49,072 bases of DNA from an uncultured Collinsella sp. (GTDB lineage: Bacteria; Actinomycetota; Coriobacteriia; Coriobacteriales; Coriobacteriaceae), in contig CABUPH010000015.1 of NCBI GenBank assembly GCA_902493375.1, positions 1 through 49,072 of the forward strand, given 5' to 3'. Shown here one piece after another: positions 16,902 through 25,055 of the stretch (its first letter is position 1; each line of letters begins with the position of its first letter). A program made the translations under genes and the position numbers. Below the pieces are notes generated by a model. That model saw only the letters and a program-made list of their open reading frames with translations. It was not told the origin of the DNA and made no database searches.

Positions 16902-19900
16902 TTACTGATTGGTAGGTTCGTTACCCAGGTCTTGCGAGGCGAGTTTCTGCTCTTCGCTAAACTCGTCCGCTTCGGCGAGTTCTTCGGCGGTAGCTGCCCT
17001 TGGAACGGACTCGTCGGCATCGCAATGATCGAAAACGAGTTGATAGGGGGCGATGTCGCGGCGGGAAAGCATGAGCTTTACCTCACGGCGCAAAGAACGC
17101 ATGACGCTGCCGCGATCGGTCTCCTTGCAGGTGGCGACGACGCGAATGGTCATAGCGGTGCTGCTAAGGTCAACCACGCCCTTGTAGAAGGGGCCATCGA
17201 TAATGGCGGGAACGCGGTCATGCACGCTTTTGAGCTCGTCTTTAAGCACCTTTTCGACATAGGGTAGAGATTCTCCCACCGGGATGGTGATGTCTATGCT
17301 GGCGTAAGAATTAAGTTTGGTCATGTTGGTGACATTCGAAATCGAGCTGTTGCGTAGGAGCAGAACATTGCCGTTGCCGTCATTGATCTTTGTGGTTCGC
17401 ACACCAATCTCCATAACGGTGCCGGTATTGCCGCCAACCGAGATGACGTCTCCAACGCGGAACTCGCCTTCAAAGATAATAAAGAGCCCGCATAAGATAT
17501 CCGTGATGAGGTCTTTGGCTCCAAAGGAGACGGCGAGCGTGATGATACCTGCCGAGGCTAAAAGCGTTGCGGTATCGACGCCCAAAACACCGAGGCACCA
17601 ATAGAGCATAGCGATGAGAGTCCCGTATTTTGCTAGGCTCGAGAGAAGTCGACATATCGTCTCGCCGCGCGCTCCAAGCACATTGGACAACATGCGAAGA
17701 AGCGCCTGCGCGATTGCGCACACTGTGAGAGCCACACAGGCGTACATGATTGAGGCGGTGAGCGCGAATATGTTGAGACCGTGCTGCCAGTCGTTACCTA
17801 GGATATAGGTAAATACCGAATTCGGGCCAAACAGAGTGTCTTTAAGCAAGACGGCCAAAAAGACGATAAACACCGCGATGCCGGTGAACCATCTAAGGAC
17901 TGTGCCGAGTTTTTGCTCGGGGGTTTTGTCCTCCCATTTAAAGGAGATGTTGAGCCATCGGCCAATGGCGCTTTCGCTGTGTTTGACACGGCCGTCGGAC
18001 GTCGTGACAGTGATGTTGTGCCGTCTTGTCGCGAAATCTTCTTCGTGCTTCGAACGCTTTTCTTTGACTCTTATGGTGTCGAGCGTCAGCAACGGGTAGA
18101 TAAGGGCAAAGCAAATGGTGGCGATGATTCCGGTTGCGATTGTGAGCGGAACGCGCTGGTGCATAAAGGAGTCTTCGGGTGCCGCGACGTAAACGTAATA
18201 GTCGCCAGTCTCCAAACAGGAGGCGTAGAGTTTTTGGTTGTCGATGTAGACGAAGTCGCTAAAGCCGTCTACAAGCTGCTCGTCAGTCAGTCCTATTTCG
18301 GATGCCTTTTTCCCCAAAAGAAGGTCGTTGGGATGATATGCGACGGTACCGTCTTTTTTCTCGATTGCAAAGGCGAAGCCTCCGGCGCCCGCCTTGATGC
18401 CATCGAGCACTGCGTCGATCTTGGTGCTCTTGAGCATTTCTTCCAGGCGCATGGGGCGCACGGCAATCTGCACGATTCCGTCTGCAATGCCATCCTGATC
18501 GTAGAGTGCGACTCCGATGTACTGATATGTCTCGCCAGTGGTTCTGTTGATAGAGAGGGGCTGTATATATTCATCCTTGCCTCCCAAAAGCGAGCGGAAC
18601 TCGTAGGAGGAGTCACCGTACTTGGTCGAAAGGCTGTAGGATCGCTGCGACGTGCTCGAGATCGTCATATTGCCGTCGCCGTCGTAGAGATAAATTGACT
18701 CGATGTTGAGCGTTTTTGCCAAGCTGTGCAGGTCGGCTCGCGTGGCGAGCTCCGGATTGTGCTCAACGATGTAGGCGATAATGTGGCAGGCAGTGGCATA
18801 GTGCTCGCTATATTGCCTCGTAAGTTCATCCTCGCGCAGCGCATTATTTTTGAGCGTTTGATCAATCTGCTCTAGGCGCTCCCGATTGACCGTCGCCTGG
18901 CTCGAAAGGGCAAAGAGCGTTTGCATATAGAAGGTTACTGCCAACAGTAAGACGAGTCCTGCAATGGACAAGGCTGTTGCGCGTCTGCCCACGGAGGGGT
19001 TAAACCGAAGGTCACGACCGATCTTGACGTATTCGTGATGGTCGTGGTCGTCATGTTCGTCATCCGCTAGGACAAACAGGTCATAGAGTGCCACGGCGGC
19101 GACGATTGCGATGAAGGCAAAGAGGATGACGCCCACGGTGATGTTGCGCGCGGAGGCAGTATCGCTTTCGGGAATGGCGAGAACGTAATAGGTGTCATCG
19201 ACCAACTTGACGCGACAATACAGGCTTGTGTTTTTGACGGAAGTGATAAATGTCTTGCCGTCCTCAAGATTGCCAATGTCGATGCCGTTGTCGAGCGCAT
19301 CGGTACCTATCATGCTCTGATCGGGATGGTAGGTGATCAGGTGCGTTTTTGCCGATACGGCGAGGACATATCCGTGGCTGCCGAGCGAGATGTTCTTGAG
19401 CATGCTCTCGGTCGAGCCGGTGTCCTTGACAAGGGCGTGCAGCTCTTGGGGATTTTGCTCTACGATGACCATGGTGTCGTCATCGATTTTGGCGGCATAG
19501 TATCGCATGACCCAGTCTTGATCGGGAAGATTGACCTCAACTGGATCGGAGGGCTTGCCGGTCTCGAAGCACTGGCGTAGCTGGTTAAAGCGGGCGCGGC
19601 TAAAATCGGCTTTGGTGTCAGCCGCTTTGGCGATGATGGAACCGTCACGTCGAGTAACGAGAACGTTATCGACCTTGAGCAGGTCCTTGAACTCGGCCAT
19701 TTTGGCATCGGTCGCTTCATAACCGGCATTGTTGGCCGCCATAAATGCGATGCTTGCGGCACGTGTGCGATACAGGTCATCAAATGTTTGGGTGTTGTCT
19801 TTCGTTTCCGACCGGGCCGTTTTAACGAGATCGGGGAGTTCGGCGGCAACGCGATCGAATTCCAAAGCGTATTCCTCTTGCGATAGACGCGTTTGCATCG

Positions 19901-19985
19901 AGGCGAGTAGGAGTCCCATCGCTAACGTGCAGACGGCTACGGCAATGGCAAGCGCCACGGACTTCTGTTTTAGTCGCTTGGACAT
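16902..19985 (-). CDS. Double dCache-like sensor fused to MscS mechanosensitive channel
   Basis: 1027 residues, far longer than a plain MscS (~290). Order: helix 8-30; extracellular domain 31-281; helix 282-306; cytoplasmic loop 307-335 with an Asp/His cluster (DDEHDDHDHHEY, 308-319); helix 336-361; extracellular domain 362-610; helix 611-634; linker; helices near 695-715, 738-766 and 782-802; MscS pore helix 805-835 (ASAGIITLAVSFGAKDLI) and beta domain (GDVISVGGNTGTVMEIGVRTT, RNSSISNVTN); C-terminal alpha/beta domain to about 990; acidic tail. Both extracellular domains contain the dCache-type pattern of hydrophobic strand, short turn, then HPxxxxxG (HPDQSMIG at 220, HPNDLLLG at 551). The predicted outcome is a pore gated by small ligands or metal as well as tension. 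The start is 12 bases after the solute-binding protein gene. Confidence 0.85.
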   Translation of the reverse strand: MSKRLKQKSVALAIAVAVCTLAMGLLLASMQTRLSQEEYALEFDRVAAELPDLVKTARSETKDNTQTFDDLYRTRAASIAFMAANNAGYEATDAKMAEFKDLLKVDNVLVTRRDGSIIAKAADTKADFSRARFNQLRQCFETGKPSDPVEVNLPDQDWVMRYYAAKIDDDTMVIVEQNPQELHALVKDTGSTESMLKNISLGSHGYVLAVSAKTHLITYHPDQSMIGTDALDNGIDIGNLEDGKTFITSVKNTSLYCRVKLVDDTYYVLAIPESDTASARNITVGVILFAFIAIVAAVALYDLFVLADDEHDDHDHHEYVKIGRDLRFNPSVGRRATALSIAGLVLLLAVTFYMQTLFALSSQATVNRERLEQIDQTLKNNALREDELTRQYSEHYATACHIIAYIVEHNPELATRADLHSLAKTLNIESIYLYDGDGNMTISSTSQRSYSLSTKYGDSSYEFRSLLGGKDEYIQPLSINRTTGETYQYIGVALYDQDGIADGIVQIAVRPMRLEEMLKSTKIDAVLDGIKAGAGGFAFAIEKKDGTVAYHPNDLLLGKKASEIGLTDEQLVDGFSDFVYIDNQKLYASCLETGDYYVYVAAPEDSFMHQRVPLTIATGIIATICFALIYPLLTLDTIRVKEKRSKHEEDFATRRHNITVTTSDGRVKHSESAIGRWLNISFKWEDKTPEQKLGTVLRWFTGIAVFIVFLAVLLKDTLFGPNSVFTYILGNDWQHGLNIFALTASIMYACVALTVCAIAQALLRMLSNVLGARGETICRLLSSLAKYGTLIAMLYWCLGVLGVDTATLLASAGIITLAVSFGAKDLITDILCGLFIIFEGEFRVGDVISVGGNTGTVMEIGVRTTKINDGNGNVLLLRNSSISNVTNMTKLNSYASIDITIPVGESLPYVEKVLKDELKSVHDRVPAIIDGPFYKGVVDLSSTAMTIRVVATCKETDRGSVMRSLRREVKLMLSRRDIAPYQLVFDHCDADESVPRAATAEELAEADEFSEEQKLASQDLGNEPTNQ

Positions 19986-19997
19986 AGGTGGACTTCC

Positions 19998-20837
19998 TTA
20001 GTTCCATTTCTGGATGAGCGTATCGATTGTTTTGTCTTTGAGCATTGAGCGTACTTCGGCGGCAATCTTGGGTGAAAGCTCGGAGCCCTTCTGCGTTGCA
20101 ACGGCGTAGCGCTGTGGGTTGATGCCAAAATCGGGCAGAACGGTGCGCTCGCCATCGAGATAGGTTTTGGCGATTGCGCCATCGGTCGCCATGGCGTCGA
20201 CGTCGCCGGCTTCCAATGCGTGGGAAAGCTCGGCGTAGCTTGCATATTGGCTCAGATGCCATGTGTCGTAGTCAATGTTGCCGCTCTTGGCATCCTGCTG
20301 CCGGGGGATGCCGTCCGAAAGCCCCAGCTCCAAAAACTTCGCGGCAAGTTGAGGTGCAGCGTTTGTTCCGGATACCGTGCCAATTGTTCCGCCCTTAAGC
20401 TGGGAGAAGGATTGAATGAGCGATGTATTTTCGACAACAAGAATTACCGAGTCGGTGTAATAGGCGGCAGAGAAGTCAAATAGCTTTTTGCGTTCGTCGC
20501 TTATCGAGTAGCACGCGATCAGGCAATCGACTTTTCCCGACGAGAGCATTTCTTCGCGTGTCTCGGGCGTTACGGATGTAAACGAACAGCCTCCATAGCC
20601 AAGACGGTTTGCCAACTCGTTGGCGAGGTCGATTTCGAATCCGTAGTACTTACCGTTGTTGGGATTACGTTCGCTAAACCCGACGATATCCGAGCGGACG
20701 CCTACGTTCAGCCTGGCCTTGCCGGACATGCCGGAAGTGCTGTTCGAGCAGGCTGGCAGCACCACAGCTGCCAGTGTGGCTCCGGCTGCCGAGATTGCCA
20801 ACCGGCAGGCCTTTCGGCGTGTGACTGAATGGTCCAT
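19998..20837 (-). CDS. Orphan extracellular solute-binding lipoprotein (SBP family 3)
   Basis: 279 residues. Basic N-terminus with TRRK (residues 6-9, possibly Tat-like), hydrophobic stretch, and lipobox LPAC with Cys30 as the lipid anchor. The mature part has the amino-acid-binding SBP_bac_3 layout: LNVGVRSD, YYGFEIDLANELANRLG, KVDCLIACYSISDERKKLFDFSAAYYTDS, GTIGTVSGTNAA, DAMATDGAI. ATG 20837 has GAGGA at 6-base spacing; ATG 20843 directly abuts it. No ABC permease or ATPase is adjacent. Instead it heads an operon with the dCache-MscS protein, so it may hand ligand to that sensor instead of to a transporter. Confidence 0.87.
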   Translation of the reverse strand: MDHSVTRRKACRLAISAAGATLAAVVLPACSNSTSGMSGKARLNVGVRSDIVGFSERNPNNGKYYGFEIDLANELANRLGYGGCSFTSVTPETREEMLSSGKVDCLIACYSISDERKKLFDFSAAYYTDSVILVVENTSLIQSFSQLKGGTIGTVSGTNAAPQLAAKFLELGLSDGIPRQQDAKSGNIDYDTWHLSQYASYAELSHALEAGDVDAMATDGAIAKTYLDGERTVLPDFGINPQRYAVATQKGSELSPKIAAEVRSMLKDKTIDTLIQKWN

Positions 20838-21010
20838 TTGCATTCCTCACGACGAATGTTCAGTCCTTTAATGATATGGACGGGCAAGTATGGAATAGTC
20901 GCGAAGCGGCGGGTAAACGGAGGGTTGAGGTGGAGGGCAATACCTGACGGGATTTGGTGCTTTACCGCTAAATAGATGCTCGCATTTTGCGATGGGCGGT
21001 GGGTCTTGCA

Positions 21011-21944
21011 GCATGTGGGACAATAGCGGACGGTTGGGTGCCGACATAAACGGCACTCACGTATTCGTTTTGCTTGTTAAGGAGTACCCATGGGCGTCGT
21101 CGATCCCTTTTCTGTTGCTCGGGCCGCGGGGCTTGAGCTGATCGGGAAGTCCGAGGGTCTCACGCTCACCGACGGCACGATGGAGCTGTGTGCCGATTTT
21201 ACACGCATGCTGCCGCGGCTCAAGCGGGGCCGCCTGCAGCAAGAGCTGTTGGTAAAGGCTGCGCGCACAAAAGGCATCGAGCAACCATGGGCGATTGATG
21301 CCACGGCGGGCTTTGGCGAGGATTCGCTGCTGCTGGCGGCCGCGGGCTTTACCGTCGATCTGTATGAGCAGGATTGCGTGATCGCGGCGCTCCTCAAGGA
21401 TGCTTTGGATCGCGCGGCAGATGAACCGGCGCTTGCGACAGCCGTGGCGCGCATGCGCTTGCATGCGGGCGAGGACAGCATTGCCGGCCTTCGCCATGTA
21501 GCTGAGTTGATCGGGCGGGGCGAGCTTGCCGCTCCCGATGCGGTGTACCTGGACCCCATGTTTCCCGAGCGCACCAAGAGCGCGGCGGTGAAAAAGAAGT
21601 TCCAGCTGCTGCATCACTTGGAGCAGCCGTGCGCCGATGAGGAGGCGCTGGTCCAGGCAGCGCTTGCGGTGCATCCGCGCAAAGTCGTTATCAAACGGCC
21701 GGTGAAGGGCCCGTTGCTCGCCGGCATAAAGCCGAGCTATCAACTTGCGGGCAAGGCCGTTCGTTACGATGTTTTGGTACCGCCGCGCCCGTAGTTTGCG
21801 TGCGATGGCTGGCGCTCCGTCAGTGCCGTGCCGATGCGGTCCCTATTTCCAAGGGTGCGACGTCAGGTGCCAGCCGCCGCAGTATTCGCATTTGTAGCAG
21901 GCCAGCCCGCGGCGTCCGCGGTTTTCGCAGTCGGCCATAACGGC
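21011..21944. repeat. 934-bp duplicated segment, copy 2 (rsmJ region)
   Basis: Counterpart of 13992-14925. Here the downstream Cys-rich gene is complete, so this is probably the original location; upstream, the small-membrane-gene body is absent. The duplicated leader hairpin GTGCCG/CGGCAC is at 21038-21056. The stretch 20844-21010 before it shows no gene. Confidence 0.9.
21090..21794 (+). CDS. rsmJ: RsmJ-like 16S rRNA (guanine1516-N2)-methyltransferase, copy 2
   Basis: 234 residues with the same motifs as copy 1 (DATAGFGED 70-78, DPMFPERTKSA 155-165). Differences from copy 1 begin at residue 108 (Arg for Cys) and include Glu112, Val137, Arg143 and Ala151; none touches the motifs. The complete downstream gene at 21843 suggests this copy sits in the ancestral context. 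Confidence 0.87.
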   Translation: MGVVDPFSVARAAGLELIGKSEGLTLTDGTMELCADFTRMLPRLKRGRLQQELLVKAARTKGIEQPWAIDATAGFGEDSLLLAAAGFTVDLYEQDCVIAALLKDALDRAADEPALATAVARMRLHAGEDSIAGLRHVAELIGRGELAAPDAVYLDPMFPERTKSAAVKKKFQLLHHLEQPCADEEALVQAALAVHPRKVVIKRPVKGPLLAGIKPSYQLAGKAVRYDVLVPPRP

Positions 21945-22139
21945 TTCGGCCTCGGCGCGCGTGTCGTAACGGTTTTTGCGCTCGCACGACTTGTAGCGCC
22001 AGGCCTCATCGCGCTCGGCGTCCAGGGCGTCGCGGCGCTCGTCCTCGAGCGCAAACAGGTCGCTCATATCGCCGCCCGTGGCAGCGCCTAAAAACTCGCT
22101 TTTGGCCTTTGACCAGGCGGCTCGCTTTTTGCTTCCCAT
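21843..22139 (-). CDS. Small Cys-motif protein, zinc-ribbon-like C-terminus
   Basis: 98 residues from MGSKKRAAW (ATG 22139, with GAGAGAGG upstream; an ATG at 22160 is possible). A charged helical N-terminal half precedes a C-terminal YKCEYCGGWHLTSHP motif with three cysteines (two in CEYC plus one in ADCENRG) and two histidines, plausibly a zinc knuckle. The family is not recognised. A 3' remnant is duplicated at 14824. Confidence 0.6.
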   Translation of the reverse strand: MGSKKRAAWSKAKSEFLGAATGGDMSDLFALEDERRDALDAERDEAWRYKSCERKNRYDTRAEAEAVMADCENRGRRGLACYKCEYCGGWHLTSHPWK

Positions 22140-22216
22140 CTGCTTCGCGCCTCTCTCCAAACGCTGGTATCATTGCTCAACCAAAGTGATACCAATAAAC
22201 GTGAGGTCGCCGCGTG

Positions 22217-22705
22217 ATGATCAGAAAAACCCTCGATACCGACATTCCCGCCGTCATGGCTATCTATGATGCGGCCCGCGCCTTTATGCGCGCGCATGGC
22301 AACGCCACGCAGTGGCCCGAGGGCACGCCTTCGGCCGAGCAGCTGGCTGCCGATATCGCTGCCGGTGGCAGCTATGTGTGCGAAGTCGACGGCCGCGTGG
22401 TGGCGACGTTTGCCTTTTTACCGGGCCCGGACGAGTGCTATGACGTCATTGAGGACGGTCAATGGCGTAGCGACACTCCGTACGCCGTGCTGCACCGCGT
22501 GGCATCCGACGGCACCACGCACGGTATCGCGGCTGCGATGTTCGCCTTTGCCAAAGAGCGTGCCGATCACCTGCGCATCGACACGCATCAGGACAACCTG
22601 CCCATGCAGGGTGCGAGCGTCAAGGCGGGGTTTGAGCGTGCCGGCGTCGTGTATGTGTCGGACGGCACGGCGCGTGTCGCGTTCGATTGGCTGCGCGAGG
22701 TGTAA
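22217..22705 (+). CDS. GNAT-family N-acetyltransferase
   Basis: 162 residues. The GNAT core strand (SYVCEVDGRVVATFAF) is followed by HRVASDGTTHGIAAAMFAFA in place of the usual R/Q-x-x-G-x-G/A acetyl-CoA loop, then LRIDTHQDNLPMQGASVKAGFERAGVV, a typical C-terminal GNAT segment. Acceptor unknown. Start ATG 22217 or GTG 22214, both served by GAGG at 22203. Confidence 0.82.
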   Translation: MIRKTLDTDIPAVMAIYDAARAFMRAHGNATQWPEGTPSAEQLAADIAAGGSYVCEVDGRVVATFAFLPGPDECYDVIEDGQWRSDTPYAVLHRVASDGTTHGIAAAMFAFAKERADHLRIDTHQDNLPMQGASVKAGFERAGVVYVSDGTARVAFDWLREV

Positions 22706-22734
22706 GAGCAGGGGCGCGTGTCAACAATTTGCAC

Positions 22735-22770
22735 GAACGAAAATGGCCCCGGGTGGGGCCATTTTCGTTC
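22735..22770 (+). terminator. Terminator-like perfect hairpin after GNAT gene
   Basis: A 16-bp perfect stem GAACGAAAATGGCCCC/GGGGCCATTTTCGTTC closes a four-base loop. The T tract is inside the arm. Confidence 0.75.
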
Positions 22771-22958
22771 GCTGGCTGTTTTGCAAGCCGGCTTTCGCAA
22801 GGCGCGAACCTACGAAAATCGCTGCGCGGCAACGCGGGGCGATGAGCTCGGTCGGGGGATAGGGCCCGCTTCGCCCGCCGGCCCGTAAATTGTATCATCC
22901 AGTGTGGGACGAGGATGCCCGTTGCCGTGTGCGATGGGCTTGCAATAAGAGGAGAGCC

Positions 22959-24962
22959 ATGTCGAAGCAAGCGGTCGTTGGAATCTTGGCGCATGTCGAT
23001 GCCGGCAAGACCACGTTGGCCGAGGCCATGCTGTTCAACGCGGGTCGCATTCGCAAGCGCGGGCGCGTGGACGATGGCGATTCGCATCTAGATACGAACG
23101 AGATCGAGCGCGAGCGTGGCATCACGATCTTCTCGTCGCAGGCCGTGCTCGACCATGGCGATACCCACGTCATGCTCGTGGATGCACCGGGGCATGTCGA
23201 TTTTTCTGCCGAGGCGGAGCGCACATTGCGCGCGCTCGACTACGCGATTTTGGTTGTGGGCGCCAACGATGGCGTGCAGGGGCATACCGAAACCCTGTGG
23301 CGCCTGCTTGCGCGCTATGACATCCCGACGTTCATCTTTATCAATAAAATCGATTTGGAGAATCCCGGCCGCGATGTTTTGCTGGCACAACTTGGACAGC
23401 GTCTTTCCGAGGGCTGCCTGGATGCCGGCGAACTGTTGGCGGGCGAGGCCGTTCAGGAGGACGCTGCTGCGTTGGACGAAGCAGCGCTCGAGGAGTTTCT
23501 TGAGGCGGGTGAGCTATCTGTCGCAACGCTGTCGCGCATGGTTGCCGAGCGCAAGCTCTTTCCCTGTTTTGCCGGCTCGGCGCTCAAGGACCAAGGCGTG
23601 GACGAACTGCTGGATGGAATATGCGCGTTGATGCGCGAACAGGCATGGTGCCCGGAGTTTGCCGCGCGCGTCTATCGTGTCAGCCGTGGGGATCGCGGTG
23701 AGCGCTTGGCTTGGGTTAAAGTGACCGGCGGCACGCTGCATGCCAAACAGGTGATCAACGGACGCTCCGGTGCCGAGGCATGGGAGCAGAAGGTCGATCA
23801 GGTACGCATCTATAACGGCGAAAAGTATGAGCTTGCCCAAGAAGTTGCTGCTGGCGGTATTTGTGCCGTGACGGGTCTTGCGCACGTTCGCCCGGGTGAT
23901 GCCTTGGGCGCGGAGCCCGCGGGCGATGCGCCTGTCATAGCGCCGGTTCTCACCTATACGGTGCTGCCGGGCGAGCACGATGTCCATACGGTGTTCCAAG
24001 CGCTGACCGAGCTTGCCGATGAGGACCCCATGCTCGGCGTAAGCTGGAACACGCATCTTGAGCAGATTCATCTGCAGCTGATGGGTGCGGTGCAGCTCGA
24101 GGTCGTGCAGCGCGTGCTAGCCGATCGCTTTGGCCTCGTGGTTGAGTTTGAGCCTGGCGGCATTCTCTATAAGGAGACTATTTCGCAGCCGGTCGAGGGC
24201 GTGGGCCACTTTGAGCCGCTGCGCCACTATGCCGAGGTACATCTGCGTTTGGAGCCGTTACCGGCGGGCTCGGGCGTGCAGTTTGGCACCGTGACCTCGA
24301 CCGACGAGCTCGATCTTAACTGGCAGCGTCTGGCACTCACCAACGCCATGGAGCGCGATCACCTGGGCGTGCTGACCGGCTCGCCCATCACCGATGTGCG
24401 CATTACGCTCACGGGCGGCCGCGCTCATGCCAAGCATACCGAGGGCGGTGATTTTCGTCAGGCAACGTATCGCGCGATTCGCCAGGGACTCATGCAGGCG
24501 CGTGAGGCAGGTGCCGCGGTACTGTTGGAGCCATGGTATTGCTTTGAGCTCGAGGTGCCGGGGGAGTGTGTGGGGCGTGCGCTGTCAGACGCCACGCGCA
24601 TGGGCGCCGAGTACGAGCCGCCGACGATGGTGGGAGACCGGGCGACGCTTGTGGGTCGCGTACCGGCATCCGAGGTGCAGGATTATGCGCTGGAGGTAGC
24701 CGCCTACACGAGCGGTCTCGGGCATCTGTACTTGGAGTTCGCCGGCTATGCGGCTTGCCATGATGCTGAGCGCGTCATCGAGGCGGCCGCCTATGAGCCC
24801 GAGGCCGATCTGCCCAACACGCCCGATTCAGTCTTTTGCTCTCACGGCGCTGGTTACACCGTCAAGTGGTACAACGTCCCCGAGGCAGCCCACGTAAAGG
24901 TCGATCCCGCCACCTTCCGCCCCTGGCGAGCGGCGGACGCCGAGTTTTTCGGCCATAGGTGA
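22959..24962 (+). CDS. TetM/EF-G-like translational GTPase
   Basis: 667 residues. G motifs HVDAGKTT, DAPGHVDF and NKID, followed by EF-G-like domains II-V in the order of ribosomal protection proteins (domain IV near GGRAHAKHTEGGDFR, domain V to the end). ATG 22959 is preceded by AGAGGAG; an upstream in-frame ATG (22890) is not. Classical Tet(M)/Tet(O) dislodge tetracycline from the ribosome. This one lacks mobile-element context and its base composition matches its neighbours, so it is more likely a resident chromosomal paralogue; resistance is possible but unproven. Confidence 0.82.
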   Translation: MSKQAVVGILAHVDAGKTTLAEAMLFNAGRIRKRGRVDDGDSHLDTNEIERERGITIFSSQAVLDHGDTHVMLVDAPGHVDFSAEAERTLRALDYAILVVGANDGVQGHTETLWRLLARYDIPTFIFINKIDLENPGRDVLLAQLGQRLSEGCLDAGELLAGEAVQEDAAALDEAALEEFLEAGELSVATLSRMVAERKLFPCFAGSALKDQGVDELLDGICALMREQAWCPEFAARVYRVSRGDRGERLAWVKVTGGTLHAKQVINGRSGAEAWEQKVDQVRIYNGEKYELAQEVAAGGICAVTGLAHVRPGDALGAEPAGDAPVIAPVLTYTVLPGEHDVHTVFQALTELADEDPMLGVSWNTHLEQIHLQLMGAVQLEVVQRVLADRFGLVVEFEPGGILYKETISQPVEGVGHFEPLRHYAEVHLRLEPLPAGSGVQFGTVTSTDELDLNWQRLALTNAMERDHLGVLTGSPITDVRITLTGGRAHAKHTEGGDFRQATYRAIRQGLMQAREAGAAVLLEPWYCFELEVPGECVGRALSDATRMGAEYEPPTMVGDRATLVGRVPASEVQDYALEVAAYTSGLGHLYLEFAGYAACHDAERVIEAAAYEPEADLPNTPDSVFCSHGAGYTVKWYNVPEAAHVKVDPATFRPWRAADAEFFGHR

Positions 24963-24991
24963 TAGAGGGTCAGTCTCTTTGTCGCATCCTG

Positions 24992-25022
24992 TTGGTATAA
25001 CTCGGTATAAGTTGGTATAACT
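24992..25022 (+). repeat. Three 10-bp-phased GGTATAA repeats
   Basis: GGTATAA occurs at 24994, 25004 and 25014, exactly one helical turn apart, with spacers CTC and GTT. It lies 35 bases before the AAA+ gene start and is a plausible binding site for a regulator or for the ATPase itself. Confidence 0.6.
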
Positions 25023-25055
25023 ATTACCAGGGTTTGCCAATCCGAGGAGGCCGAC

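Noticed and set aside
22959..24962. Acquired tetracycline-resistance gene
   Set aside because: No transposon, recombinase or leader peptide nearby and base composition matches the chromosome; kept as a TetM-like GTPase only.
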